DNA from: Nectonema munidae
Lineage: Eukaryota > Nematomorpha > Nectonematoida > Nectonematidae
DNA length: 64,000 nucleotides
Assembly: GCA_030549495.1 (NCBI GenBank)
Contig: JAUIRK010000980.1
Location: 1 to 64,000 of the forward strand
Direction: 5' to 3'
The notes under the pieces were generated by a model. That model had not been told where the DNA came from and ran no database searches. It saw only the letters and a list, made by a program, of their open reading frames with translations. Both the position numbers and the translations under genes were made by a program. This document shows positions 1 to 13,000 of the stretch, in pieces. Position 1 is the first letter of the stretch; every line of letters begins with the position of its first letter.

Positions 1-77
1 TTATTTCATGTTTTTAGTCGCCTCTTACGACATGCAGGTCATGCAATAGTCCTATTCTGTTCCGAGACTATACGGAA
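1..77. repeat. Representative satellite unit with three inverted repeats
   Basis: Within the unit three short inverted repeats are visible. GTCG at 17-20 pairs with CGAC at 28-31. ATAGTC at 46-51 pairs with GACTAT at 66-71. TTCCG at 60-64 pairs with CGGAA at 73-77. The last two overlap, so they would be alternative hairpins in single-stranded DNA or RNA. The variable dinucleotide (CA in most copies) lies at unit positions 7-8, outside all three stems. Function is unknown. Confidence 0.8.
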
Positions 78-3000
78 TTATTTCATGTTTTTAGTCGCCT
101 CTTACGACATGCAGGTCATGCAATAGTCCTATTCTGTTCCGAGACTATACGGAATTATTTATGTTTTTAGTCGCCTCTTACGACATGCAGGTCATGCAAT
201 AGTCCTATTCTGTTCCGAGACTATACGGAATTATTTCATGTTTTTAGTCGCCTCTTACGACATGCAGGTCATGCAATAGTCCTATTCTGTTCCGAGACTA
301 TACGGAATTATTTCATGTTTTTAGTCGCCTCTTACGACATGCAGGTCATGCAATAGTCCTATTCTGTTCCGAGACTATACGGAATTATTTCATGTTTTTA
401 GTCGCCTCTTACGACATGCAGGTCATGCAATAGTCCTATTCTGTTCCGAGACTATACGGAATTATTTCATGTTTTTAGTCGCCTCTTACGACATGCAGGT
501 CATGCAATAGTCCTATTCTGTTCCGAGACTATACGGAATTATTTCATGTTTTTAGTCGCCTCTTACGACATGCAGGTCATGCAATAGTCCTATTCTGTTC
601 CGAGACTATACGGAATTATTTCATGTTTTTAGTCGCCTCTTACGACATGCAGGTCATGCAATAGTCCTATTCTGTTCCGAGACTATACGGAATTATTTCA
701 TGTTTTTAGTCGCCTCTTACGACATGCAGGTCATGCAATAGTCCTATTCTGTTCCGAGACTATACGGAATTATTTCATGTTTTTAGTCGCCTCTTACGAC
801 ATGCAGGTCATGCAATAGTCCTATTCTGTTCCGAGACTATACGGAATTATTTCATGTTTTTAGTCGCCTCTTACGACATGCAGGTCATGCAATAGTCCTA
901 TTCTGTTCCGAGACTATACGGAATTATTTCATGTTTTTAGTCGCCTCTTACGACATGCAGGTCATGCAATAGTCCTATTCTGTTCCGAGACTATACGGAA
1001 TTATTTATGTTTTTAGTCGCCTCTTACGACATGCAGGTCATGCAATAGTCCTATTCTGTTCCGAGACTATACGGAATTATTTCATGTTTTTAGTCGCCTC
1101 TTACGACATGCAGGTCATGCAATAGTCCTATTCTGTTCCGAGACTATACGGAATTATTTCATGTTTTTAGTCGCCTCTTACGACATGCAGGTCATGCAAT
1201 AGTCCTATTCTGTTCCGAGACTATACGGAATTATTTCATGTTTTTAGTCGCCTCTTACGACATGCAGGTCATGCAATAGTCCTATTCTGTTCCGAGACTA
1301 TACGGAATTATTTCATGTTTTTAGTCGCCTCTTACGACATGCAGGTCATGCAATAGTCCTATTCTGTTCCGAGACTATACGGAATTATTTCATGTTTTTA
1401 GTCGCCTCTTACGACATGCAGGTCATGCAATAGTCCTATTCTGTTCCGAGACTATACGGAATTATTTCATGTTTTTAGTCGCCTCTTACGACATGCAGGT
1501 CATGCAATAGTCCTATTCTGTTCCGAGACTATACGGAATTATTTCATGTTTTTAGTCGCCTCTTACGACATGCAGGTCATGCAATAGTCCTATTCTGTTC
1601 CGAGACTATACGGAATTATTTCATGTTTTTAGTCGCCTCTTACGACATGCAGGTCATGCAATAGTCCTATTCTGTTCCGAGACTATACGGAATTATTTCA
1701 TGTTTTTAGTCGCCTCTTACGACATGCAGGTCATGCAATAGTCCTATTCTGTTCCGAGACTATACGGAATTATTTCATGTTTTTAGTCGCCTCTTACGAC
1801 ATGCAGGTCATGCAATAGTCCTATTCTGTTCCGAGACTATACGGAATTATTTCATGTTTTTAGTCGCCTCTTACGACATGCAGGTCATGCAATAGTCCTA
1901 TTCTGTTCCGAGACTATACGGAATTATTTCATGTTTTTAGTCGCCTCTTACGACATGCAGGTCATGCAATAGTCCTATTCTGTTCCGAGACTATACGGAA
2001 TTATTTCATGTTTTTAGTCGCCTCTTACGACATGCAGGTCATGCAATAGTCCTATTCTGTTCCGAGACTATACGGAATTATTTCATGTTTTTAGTCGCCT
2101 CTTACGACATGCAGGTCATGCAATAGTCCTATTCTGTTCCGAGACTATACGGAATTATTTCATGTTTTTAGTCGCCTCTTACGACATGCAGGTCATGCAA
2201 TAGTCCTATTCTGTTCCGAGACTATACGGAATTATTTCATGTTTTTAGTCGCCTCTTACGACATGCAGGTCATGCAATAGTCCTATTCTGTTCCGAGACT
2301 ATACGGAATTATTTCATGTTTTTAGTCGCCTCTTACGACATGCAGGTCATGCAATAGTCCTATTCTGTTCCGAGACTATACGGAATTATTTCATGTTTTT
2401 AGTCGCCTCTTACGACATGCAGGTCATGCAATAGTCCTATTCTGTTCCGAGACTATACGGAATTATTTCATGTTTTTAGTCGCCTCTTACGACATGCAGG
2501 TCATGCAATAGTCCTATTCTGTTCCGAGACTATACGGAATTATTTCATGTTTTTAGTCGCCTCTTACGACATGCAGGTCATGCAATAGTCCTATTCTGTT
2601 CCGAGACTATACGGAATTATTTCATGTTTTTAGTCGCCTCTTACGACATGCAGGTCATGCAATAGTCCTATTCTGTTCCGAGACTATACGGAATTATTTC
2701 ATGTTTTTAGTCGCCTCTTACGACATGCAGGTCATGCAATAGTCCTATTCTGTTCCGAGACTATACGGAATTATTTCATGTTTTTAGTCGCCTCTTACGA
2801 CATGCAGGTCATGCAATAGTCCTATTCTGTTCCGAGACTATACGGAATTATTTCATGTTTTTAGTCGCCTCTTACGACATGCAGGTCATGCAATAGTCCT
2901 ATTCTGTTCCGAGACTATACGGAATTATTTAGTGTTTTTAGTCGCCTCTTACGACATGCAGGTCATGCAATAGTCCTATTCTGTTCCGAGACTATACGGA

Positions 3001-6000
3001 ATTATTTCATGTTTTTAGTCGCCTCTTACGACATGCAGGTCATGCAATAGTCCTATTCTGTTCCGAGACTATACGGAATTATTTCATGTTTTTAGTCGCC
3101 TCTTACGACATGCAGGTCATGCAATAGTCCTATTCTGTTCCGAGACTATACGGAATTATTTCATGTTTTTAGTCGCCTCTTACGACATGCAGGTCATGCA
3201 ATAGTCCTATTCTGTTCCGAGACTATACGGAATTATTTCATGTTTTTAGTCGCCTCTTACGACATGCAGGTCATGCAATAGTCCTATTCTGTTCCGAGAC
3301 TATACGGAATTATTTCATGTTTTTAGTCGCCTCTTACGACATGCAGGTCATGCAATAGTCCTATTCTGTTCCGAGACTATACGGAATTATTTCATGTTTT
3401 TAGTCGCCTCTTACGACATGCAGGTCATGCAATAGTCCTATTCTGTTCCGAGACTATACGGAATTATTTCATGTTTTTAGTCGCCTCTTACGACATGCAG
3501 GTCATGCAATAGTCCTATTCTGTTCCGAGACTATACGGAATTATTTAGTGTTTTTAGTCGCCTCTTACGACATGCAGGTCATGCAATAGTCCTATTCTGT
3601 TCCGAGACTATACGGAATTATTTCATGTTTTTAGTCGCCTCTTACGACATGCAGGTCATGCAATAGTCCTATTCTGTTCCGAGACTATACGGAATTATTT
3701 ATGTTTTTAGTCGCCTCTTACGACATGCAGGTCATGCAATAGTCCTATTCTGTTCCGAGACTATACGGAATTATTTAGTGTTTTTAGTCGCCTCTTACGA
3801 CATGCAGGTCATGCAATAGTCCTATTCTGTTCCGAGACTATACGGAATTATTTCATGTTTTTAGTCGCCTCTTACGACATGCAGGTCATGCAATAGTCCT
3901 ATTCTGTTCCGAGACTATACGGAATTATTTCATGTTTTTAGTCGCCTCTTACGACATGCAGGTCATGCAATAGTCCTATTCTGTTCCGAGACTATACGGA
4001 ATTATTTCATGTTTTTAGTCGCCTCTTACGACATGCAGGTCATGCAATAGTCCTATTCTGTTCCGAGACTATACGGAATTATTTCATGTTTTTAGTCGCC
4101 TCTTACGACATGCAGGTCATGCAATAGTCCTATTCTGTTCCGAGACTATACGGAATTATTTCATGTTTTTAGTCGCCTCTTACGACATGCAGGTCATGCA
4201 ATAGTCCTATTCTGTTCCGAGACTATACGGAATTATTTCATGTTTTTAGTCGCCTCTTACGACATGCAGGTCATGCAATAGTCCTATTCTGTTCCGAGAC
4301 TATACGGAATTATTTATGTTTTTAGTCGCCTCTTACGACATGCAGGTCATGCAATAGTCCTATTCTGTTCCGAGACTATACGGAATTATTTCATGTTTTT
4401 AGTCGCCTCTTACGACATGCAGGTCATGCAATAGTCCTATTCTGTTCCGAGACTATACGGAATTATTTCATGTTTTTAGTCGCCTCTTACGACATGCAGG
4501 TCATGCAATAGTCCTATTCTGTTCCGAGACTATACGGAATTATTTAGTGTTTTTAGTCGCCTCTTACGACATGCAGGTCATGCAATAGTCCTATTCTGTT
4601 CCGAGACTATACGGAATTATTTCATGTTTTTAGTCGCCTCTTACGACATGCAGGTCATGCAATAGTCCTATTCTGTTCCGAGACTATACGGAATGATTTA
4701 GTGTTTTTAGTCGCCTCTTACGACATGCAGGTCATGCAATAGTCCTATTCTGTTCCGAGACTATACGGAATTATTTCATGTTTTTAGTCGCCTCTTACGA
4801 CATGCAGGTCATGCAATAGTCCTATTCTGTTCCGAGACTATACGGAATTATTTCATGTTTTTAGTCGCCTCTTACGACATGCAGGTCATGCAATAGTCCT
4901 ATTCTGTTCCGAGACTATACGGAATTATTTAGTGTTTTTAGTCGCCTCTTACGACATGCAGGTCATGCAATAGTCCTATTCTGTTCCGAGACATACGGAA
5001 TTATTTCATGTTTTTAGTCGCCTCTTACGACATGCAGGTCATGCAATAGTCCTATTCTGTTCCGAGACTATACGGAATTATTTATGTTTTTAGTCGCCTC
5101 TTACGACATGCAGGTCATGCAATAGTCCTATTCTGTTCCGAGACTATACGGAATTATTTCATGTTTTTAGTCGCCTCTTACGACATGCAGGTCATGCAAT
5201 AGTCCTATTCTGTTCCGAGACTATACGGAATTATTTCATGTTTTTAGTCGCCTCTTACGACATGCAGGTCATGCAATAGTCCTATTCTGTTCCGAGACTA
5301 TACGGAATTATTTCATGTTTTTAGTCGCCTCTTACGACATGCAGGTCATGCAATAGTCCTATTCTGTTCCGAGACTATACGGAATTATTTATGTTTTTAG
5401 TCGCCTCTTACGACATGCAGGTCATGCAATAGTCCTATTCTGTTCCGAGACTATACGGAATTATTTCATGTTTTTAGTCGCCTCTTACGACATGCAGGTC
5501 ATGCAATAGTCCTATTCTGTTCCGAGACTATACGGAATTATTTCATGTTTTTAGTCGCCTCTTACGACATGCAGGTCATGCAATAGTCCTATTCTGTTCC
5601 GAGACTATACGGAATTATTTCATGTTTTTAGTCGCCTCTTACGACATGCAGGTCATGCAATAGTCCTATTCTGTTCCGAGACTATACGGAATTATTTCAT
5701 GTTTTTAGTCGCCTCTTACGACATGCAGGTCATGCAATAGTCCTATTCTGTTCCGAGACTATACGGAATTATTTCATGTTTTTAGTCGCCTCTTACGACA
5801 TGCAGGTCATGCAATAGTCCTATTCTGTTCCGAGACTATACGGAATTATTTCATGTTTTTAGTCGCCTCTTACGACATGCAGGTCATGCAATAGTCCTAT
5901 TCTGTTCCGAGACTATACGGAATTATTTCATGTTTTTAGTCGCCTCTTACGACATGCAGGTCATGCAATAGTCCTATTCTGTTCCGAGACTATACGGAAT

Positions 6001-9000
6001 TATTTCATGTTTTTAGTCGCCTCTTACGACATGCAGGTCATGCAATAGTCCTATTCTGTTCCGAGACTATACGGAATTATTTCATGTTTTTAGTCGCCTC
6101 TTACGACATGCAGGTCATGCAATAGTCCTATTCTGTTCCGAGACTATACGGAATTATTTCATGTTTTAGTCGCCTCTTACGACATGCAGGTCATGCAATA
6201 GTCCTATTCTGTTCCGAGACTATACGGAATTATTTCATGTTTTTAGTCGCCTCTTACGACATGCAGGTCATGCAATAGTCCTATTCTGTTCCGAGACTAT
6301 ACGGAATTATTTCATGTTTTTAGTCGCCTCTTACGACATGCAGGTCATGCAATAGTCCTATTCTGTTCCGAGACTATACGGAATTATTTAGTGTTTTTAG
6401 TCGCCTCTTACGACATGCAGGTCATGCAATAGTCCTATTCTGTTCCGAGACTATACGGAATTATTTCATGTTTTTAGTCGCCTCTTACGACATGCAGGTC
6501 ATGCAATAGTCCTATTCTGTTCCGAGACTATACGGAATTATTTAGTGTTTTTAGTCGCCTCTTACGACATGCAGGTCATGCAATAGTCCTATTCTGTTCC
6601 GAGACTATACGGAATTATTTCATGTTTTTAGTCGCCTCTTACGACATGCAGGTCATGCAATAGTCCTATTCTGTTCCGAGACTATACGGAATTATTTCAT
6701 GTTTTTAGTCGCCTCTTACGACATGCAGGTCATGCAATAGTCCTATTCTGTTCCGAGACTATACGGAATTATTTCATGTTTTTAGTCGCCTCTTACGACA
6801 TGCAGGTCATGCAATAGTCCTATTCTGTTCCGAGACTATACGGAATTATTTCATGTTTTTAGTCGCCTCTTACGACATGCAGGTCATGCAATAGTCCTAT
6901 TCTGTTCCGAGACTATACGGAATTATTTCATGTTTTTAGTCGCCTCTTACGACATGCAGGTCATGCAATAGTCCTATTCTGTTCCGAGACTATACGGAAT
7001 TATTTCATGTTTTTAGTCGCCTCTTACGACATGCAGGTCATGCAATAGTCCTATTCTGTTCCGAGACTATACGGAATTATTTCAGTGTTTTTAGTCGCCT
7101 CTTACGACATGCAGGTCATGCAATAGTCCTATTCTGTTCCGAGACTATACGGAATTATTTCATGTTTTTAGTCGCCTCTTACGACATGCAGGTCATGCAA
7201 TAGTCCTATTCTGTTCCGAGACTATACGGAATTATTTCATGTTTTTAGTCGCCTCTTACGACATGCAGGTCATGCAATAGTCCTATTCTGTTCCGAGACT
7301 ATACGGAATTATTTCATGTTTTTAGTCGCCTCTTACGACATGCAGGTCATGCAATAGTCCTATTCTGTTCCGAGACTATACGGAATTATTTAGTGTTTTT
7401 AGTCGCCTCTTACGACATGCAGGTCATGCAATAGTCCTATTCTGTTCCGAGACTATACGGAATTATTTCATGTTTTTAGTCGCCTCTTACGACATGCAGG
7501 TCATGCAATAGTCCTATTCTGTTCCGAGACTATACGGAATTATTTCATGTTTTTAGTCGCCTCTTACGACATGCAGGTCATGCAATAGTCCTATTCTGTT
7601 CCGAGACTATACGGAATTATTTCATGTTTTTAGTCGCCTCTTACGACATGCAGGTCATGCAATAGTCCTATTCTGTTCCGAGACTATACGGAATTATTTC
7701 ATGTTTTTAGTCGCCTCTTACGACATGCAGGTCATGCAATAGTCCTATTCTGTTCCGAGACTATACGGAATTATTTCATGTTTTTAGTCGCCTCTTACGA
7801 CATGCAGGTCATGCAATAGTCCTATTCTGTTCCGAGACTATACGGAATTATTTCATGTTTTTAGTCGCCTCTTACGACATGCAGGTCATGCAATAGTCCT
7901 ATTCTGTTCCGAGACTATACGGAATTATTTCATGTTTTTAGTCGCCTCTTACGACATGCAGGTCATGCAATAGTCCTATTCTGTTCCGAGACTATACGGA
8001 ATTATTTCATGTTTTTAGTCGCCTCTTACGACATGCAGGTCATGCAATAGTCCTATTCTGTTCCGAGACTATACGGAATTATTTCATGTTTTTAGTCGCC
8101 TCTTACGACATGCAGGTCATGCAATAGTCCTATTCTGTTCCGAGACTATACGGAATTATTTCATGTTTTTAGTCGCCTCTTACGACATGCAGGTCATGCA
8201 ATAGTCCTATTCTGTTCCGAGACTATACGGAATTATTTCATGTTTTTAGTCGCCTCTTACGACATGCAGGTCATGCAATAGTCCTATTCTGTTCCGAGAC
8301 TATACGGAATTATTTCATGTTTTTAGTCGCCTCTTACGACATGCAGGTCATGCAATAGTCCTATTCTGTTCCGAGACTATACGGAATTATTTCATGTTTT
8401 TAGTCGCCTCTTACGACATGCAGGTCATGCAATAGTCCTATTCTGTTCCGAGACTATACGGAATTATTTCATGTTTTTAGTCGCCTCTTACGACATGCAG
8501 GTCATGCAATAGTCCTATTCTGTTCCGAGACTATACGGAATTATTTCATGTTTTTAGTCGCCTCTTACGACATGCAGGTCATGCAATAGTCCTATTCTGT
8601 TCCGAGACTATACGGAATTATTTCATGTTTTTAGTCGCCTCTTACGACATGCAGGTCATGCAATAGTCCTATTCTGTTCCGAGACTATACGGAATTATTT
8701 CATGTTTTTAGTCGCCTCTTACGACATGCAGGTCATGCAATAGTCCTATTCTGTTCCGAGACTATACGGAATTATTTCATGTTTTTAGTCGCCTCTTACG
8801 ACATGCAGGTCATGCAATAGTCCTATTCTGTTCCGAGACTATACGGAATTATTTCATGTTTTTAGTCGCCTCTTACGACATGCAGGTCATGCAATAGTCC
8901 TATTCTGTTCCGAGACTATACGGAATTATTTCATGTTTTTAGTCGCCTCTTACGACATGCAGGTCATGCAATAGTCCTATTCTGTTCCGAGACTATACGG

Positions 9001-10010
9001 AATTATTTCATGTTTTTAGTCGCCTCTTACGACATGCAGGTCATGCAATAGTCCTATTCTGTTCCGAGACTATACGGAATTATTTCATGTTTTTAGTCGC
9101 CTCTTACGACATGCAGGTCATGCAATAGTCCTATTCTGTTCCGAGACTATACGGAATTATTTCATGTTTTTAGTCGCCTCTTACGACATGCAGGTCATGC
9201 AATAGTCCTATTCTGTTCCGAGACTATACGGAATTATTTCATGTTTTTAGTCGCCTCTTACGACATGCAGGTCATGCAATAGTCCTATTCTGTTCCGAGA
9301 CTATACGGAATTATTTCATGTTTTTAGTCGCCTCTTACGACATGCAGGTCATGCAATAGTCCTATTCTGTTCCGAGACTATACGGAATTATTTCATGTTT
9401 TTAGTCGCCTCTTACGACATGCAGGTCATGCAATAGTCCTATTCTGTTCCGAGACTATACGGAATTATTTCATGTTTTTAGTCGCCTCTTACGACATGCA
9501 GGTCATGCAATAGTCCTATTCTGTTCCGAGACTATACGGAATTATTTCATGTTTTTAGTCGCCTCTTACGACATGCAGGTCATGCAATAGTCCTATTCTG
9601 TTCCGAGACTATACGGAATTATTTCATGTTTTTAGTCGCCTCTTACGACATGCAGGTCATGCAATAGTCCTATTCTGTTCCGAGACTATACGGAATTATT
9701 TCATGTTTTTAGTCGCCTCTTACGACATGCAGGTCATGCAATAGTCCTATTCTGTTCCGAGACTATACGGAATTATTTAGTGTTTTTAGTCGCCTCTTAC
9801 GACATGCAGGTCATGCAATAGTCCTATTCTGTTCCGAGACTATACGGAATTATTTCATGTTTTTAGTCGCCTCTTACGACATGCAGGTCATGCAATAGTC
9901 CTATTCTGTTCCGAGACTATACGGAATTATTTCATGTTTTTAGTCGCCTCTTACGACATGCAGGTCATGCAATAGTCCTATTCTGTTCCGAGACTATACG
10001 GAATTATTTA
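1..10010. repeat. Left variant-bearing part of the satellite
   Basis: Most units read ATTTCATG at the variable site, but scattered copies read ATTTAGTG (for example near 2931, 3547, 3777, 4545, 4699, 4931, 6389, 6544, 7391, 9778) or the one-base-shorter ATTTATG (near 160, 1005, 3700, 4315, 5083, 5390, 10008), and one reads ATTTCAGTG near 7084. Changes elsewhere are rare: a T-to-G near 4694, a one-base loss near 4992 and a shortened T-run near 6164. The AA and CG types seen on the right are absent here by eye. Confidence 0.85.
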
Positions 10011-13000
10011 TGTTTTTAGTCGCCTCTTACGACATGCAGGTCATGCAATAGTCCTATTCTGTTCCGAGACTATACGGAATTATTTCATGTTTTTAGTCGC
10101 CTCTTACGACATGCAGGTCATGCAATAGTCCTATTCTGTTCCGAGACTATACGGAATTATTTCATGTTTTTAGTCGCCTCTTACGACATGCAGGTCATGC
10201 AATAGTCCTATTCTGTTCCGAGACTATACGGAATTATTTCATGTTTTTAGTCGCCTCTTACGACATGCAGGTCATGCAATAGTCCTATTCTGTTCCGAGA
10301 CTATACGGAATTATTTCATGTTTTTAGTCGCCTCTTACGACATGCAGGTCATGCAATAGTCCTATTCTGTTCCGAGACTATACGGAATTATTTCATGTTT
10401 TTAGTCGCCTCTTACGACATGCAGGTCATGCAATAGTCCTATTCTGTTCCGAGACTATACGGAATTATTTCATGTTTTTAGTCGCCTCTTACGACATGCA
10501 GGTCATGCAATAGTCCTATTCTGTTCCGAGACTATACGGAATTATTTCATGTTTTTAGTCGCCTCTTACGACATGCAGGTCATGCAATAGTCCTATTCTG
10601 TTCCGAGACTATACGGAATTATTTCATGTTTTTAGTCGCCTCTTACGACATGCAGGTCATGCAATAGTCCTATTCTGTTCCGAGACTATACGGAATTATT
10701 TCATGTTTTTAGTCGCCTCTTACGACATGCAGGTCATGCAATAGTCCTATTCTGTTCCGAGACTATACGGAATTATTTCATGTTTTTAGTCGCCTCTTAC
10801 GACATGCAGGTCATGCAATAGTCCTATTCTGTTCCGAGACTATACGGAATTATTTCATGTTTTTAGTCGCCTCTTACGACATGCAGGTCATGCAATAGTC
10901 CTATTCTGTTCCGAGACTATACGGAATTATTTCATGTTTTTAGTCGCCTCTTACGACATGCAGGTCATGCAATAGTCCTATTCTGTTCCGAGACTATACG
11001 GAATTATTTCATGTTTTTAGTCGCCTCTTACGACATGCAGGTCATGCAATAGTCCTATTCTGTTCCGAGACTATACGGAATTATTTCATGTTTTTAGTCG
11101 CCTCTTACGACATGCAGGTCATGCAATAGTCCTATTCTGTTCCGAGACTATACGGAATTATTTCATGTTTTTAGTCGCCTCTTACGACATGCAGGTCATG
11201 CAATAGTCCTATTCTGTTCCGAGACTATACGGAATTATTTCATGTTTTTAGTCGCCTCTTACGACATGCAGGTCATGCAATAGTCCTATTCTGTTCCGAG
11301 ACTATACGGAATTATTTCATGTTTTTAGTCGCCTCTTACGACATGCAGGTCATGCAATAGTCCTATTCTGTTCCGAGACTATACGGAATTATTTCATGTT
11401 TTTAGTCGCCTCTTACGACATGCAGGTCATGCAATAGTCCTATTCTGTTCCGAGACTATACGGAATTATTTCATGTTTTTAGTCGCCTCTTACGACATGC
11501 AGGTCATGCAATAGTCCTATTCTGTTCCGAGACTATACGGAATTATTTCATGTTTTTAGTCGCCTCTTACGACATGCAGGTCATGCAATAGTCCTATTCT
11601 GTTCCGAGACTATACGGAATTATTTCATGTTTTTAGTCGCCTCTTACGACATGCAGGTCATGCAATAGTCCTATTCTGTTCCGAGACTATACGGAATTAT
11701 TTCATGTTTTTAGTCGCCTCTTACGACATGCAGGTCATGCAATAGTCCTATTCTGTTCCGAGACTATACGGAATTATTTCATGTTTTTAGTCGCCTCTTA
11801 CGACATGCAGGTCATGCAATAGTCCTATTCTGTTCCGAGACTATACGGAATTATTTCATGTTTTTAGTCGCCTCTTACGACATGCAGGTCATGCAATAGT
11901 CCTATTCTGTTCCGAGACTATACGGAATTATTTCATGTTTTTAGTCGCCTCTTACGACATGCAGGTCATGCAATAGTCCTATTCTGTTCCGAGACTATAC
12001 GGAATTATTTCATGTTTTTAGTCGCCTCTTACGACATGCAGGTCATGCAATAGTCCTATTCTGTTCCGAGACTATACGGAATTATTTCATGTTTTTAGTC
12101 GCCTCTTACGACATGCAGGTCATGCAATAGTCCTATTCTGTTCCGAGACTATACGGAATTATTTCATGTTTTTAGTCGCCTCTTACGACATGCAGGTCAT
12201 GCAATAGTCCTATTCTGTTCCGAGACTATACGGAATTATTTCATGTTTTTAGTCGCCTCTTACGACATGCAGGTCATGCAATAGTCCTATTCTGTTCCGA
12301 GACTATACGGAATTATTTCATGTTTTTAGTCGCCTCTTACGACATGCAGGTCATGCAATAGTCCTATTCTGTTCCGAGACTATACGGAATTATTTCATGT
12401 TTTTAGTCGCCTCTTACGACATGCAGGTCATGCAATAGTCCTATTCTGTTCCGAGACTATACGGAATTATTTCATGTTTTTAGTCGCCTCTTACGACATG
12501 CAGGTCATGCAATAGTCCTATTCTGTTCCGAGACTATACGGAATTATTTCATGTTTTTAGTCGCCTCTTACGACATGCAGGTCATGCAATAGTCCTATTC
12601 TGTTCCGAGACTATACGGAATTATTTCATGTTTTTAGTCGCCTCTTACGACATGCAGGTCATGCAATAGTCCTATTCTGTTCCGAGACTATACGGAATTA
12701 TTTCATGTTTTTAGTCGCCTCTTACGACATGCAGGTCATGCAATAGTCCTATTCTGTTCCGAGACTATACGGAATTATTTCATGTTTTTAGTCGCCTCTT
12801 ACGACATGCAGGTCATGCAATAGTCCTATTCTGTTCCGAGACTATACGGAATTATTTCATGTTTTTAGTCGCCTCTTACGACATGCAGGTCATGCAATAG
12901 TCCTATTCTGTTCCGAGACTATACGGAATTATTTCATGTTTTTAGTCGCCTCTTACGACATGCAGGTCATGCAATAGTCCTATTCTGTTCCGAGACTATA

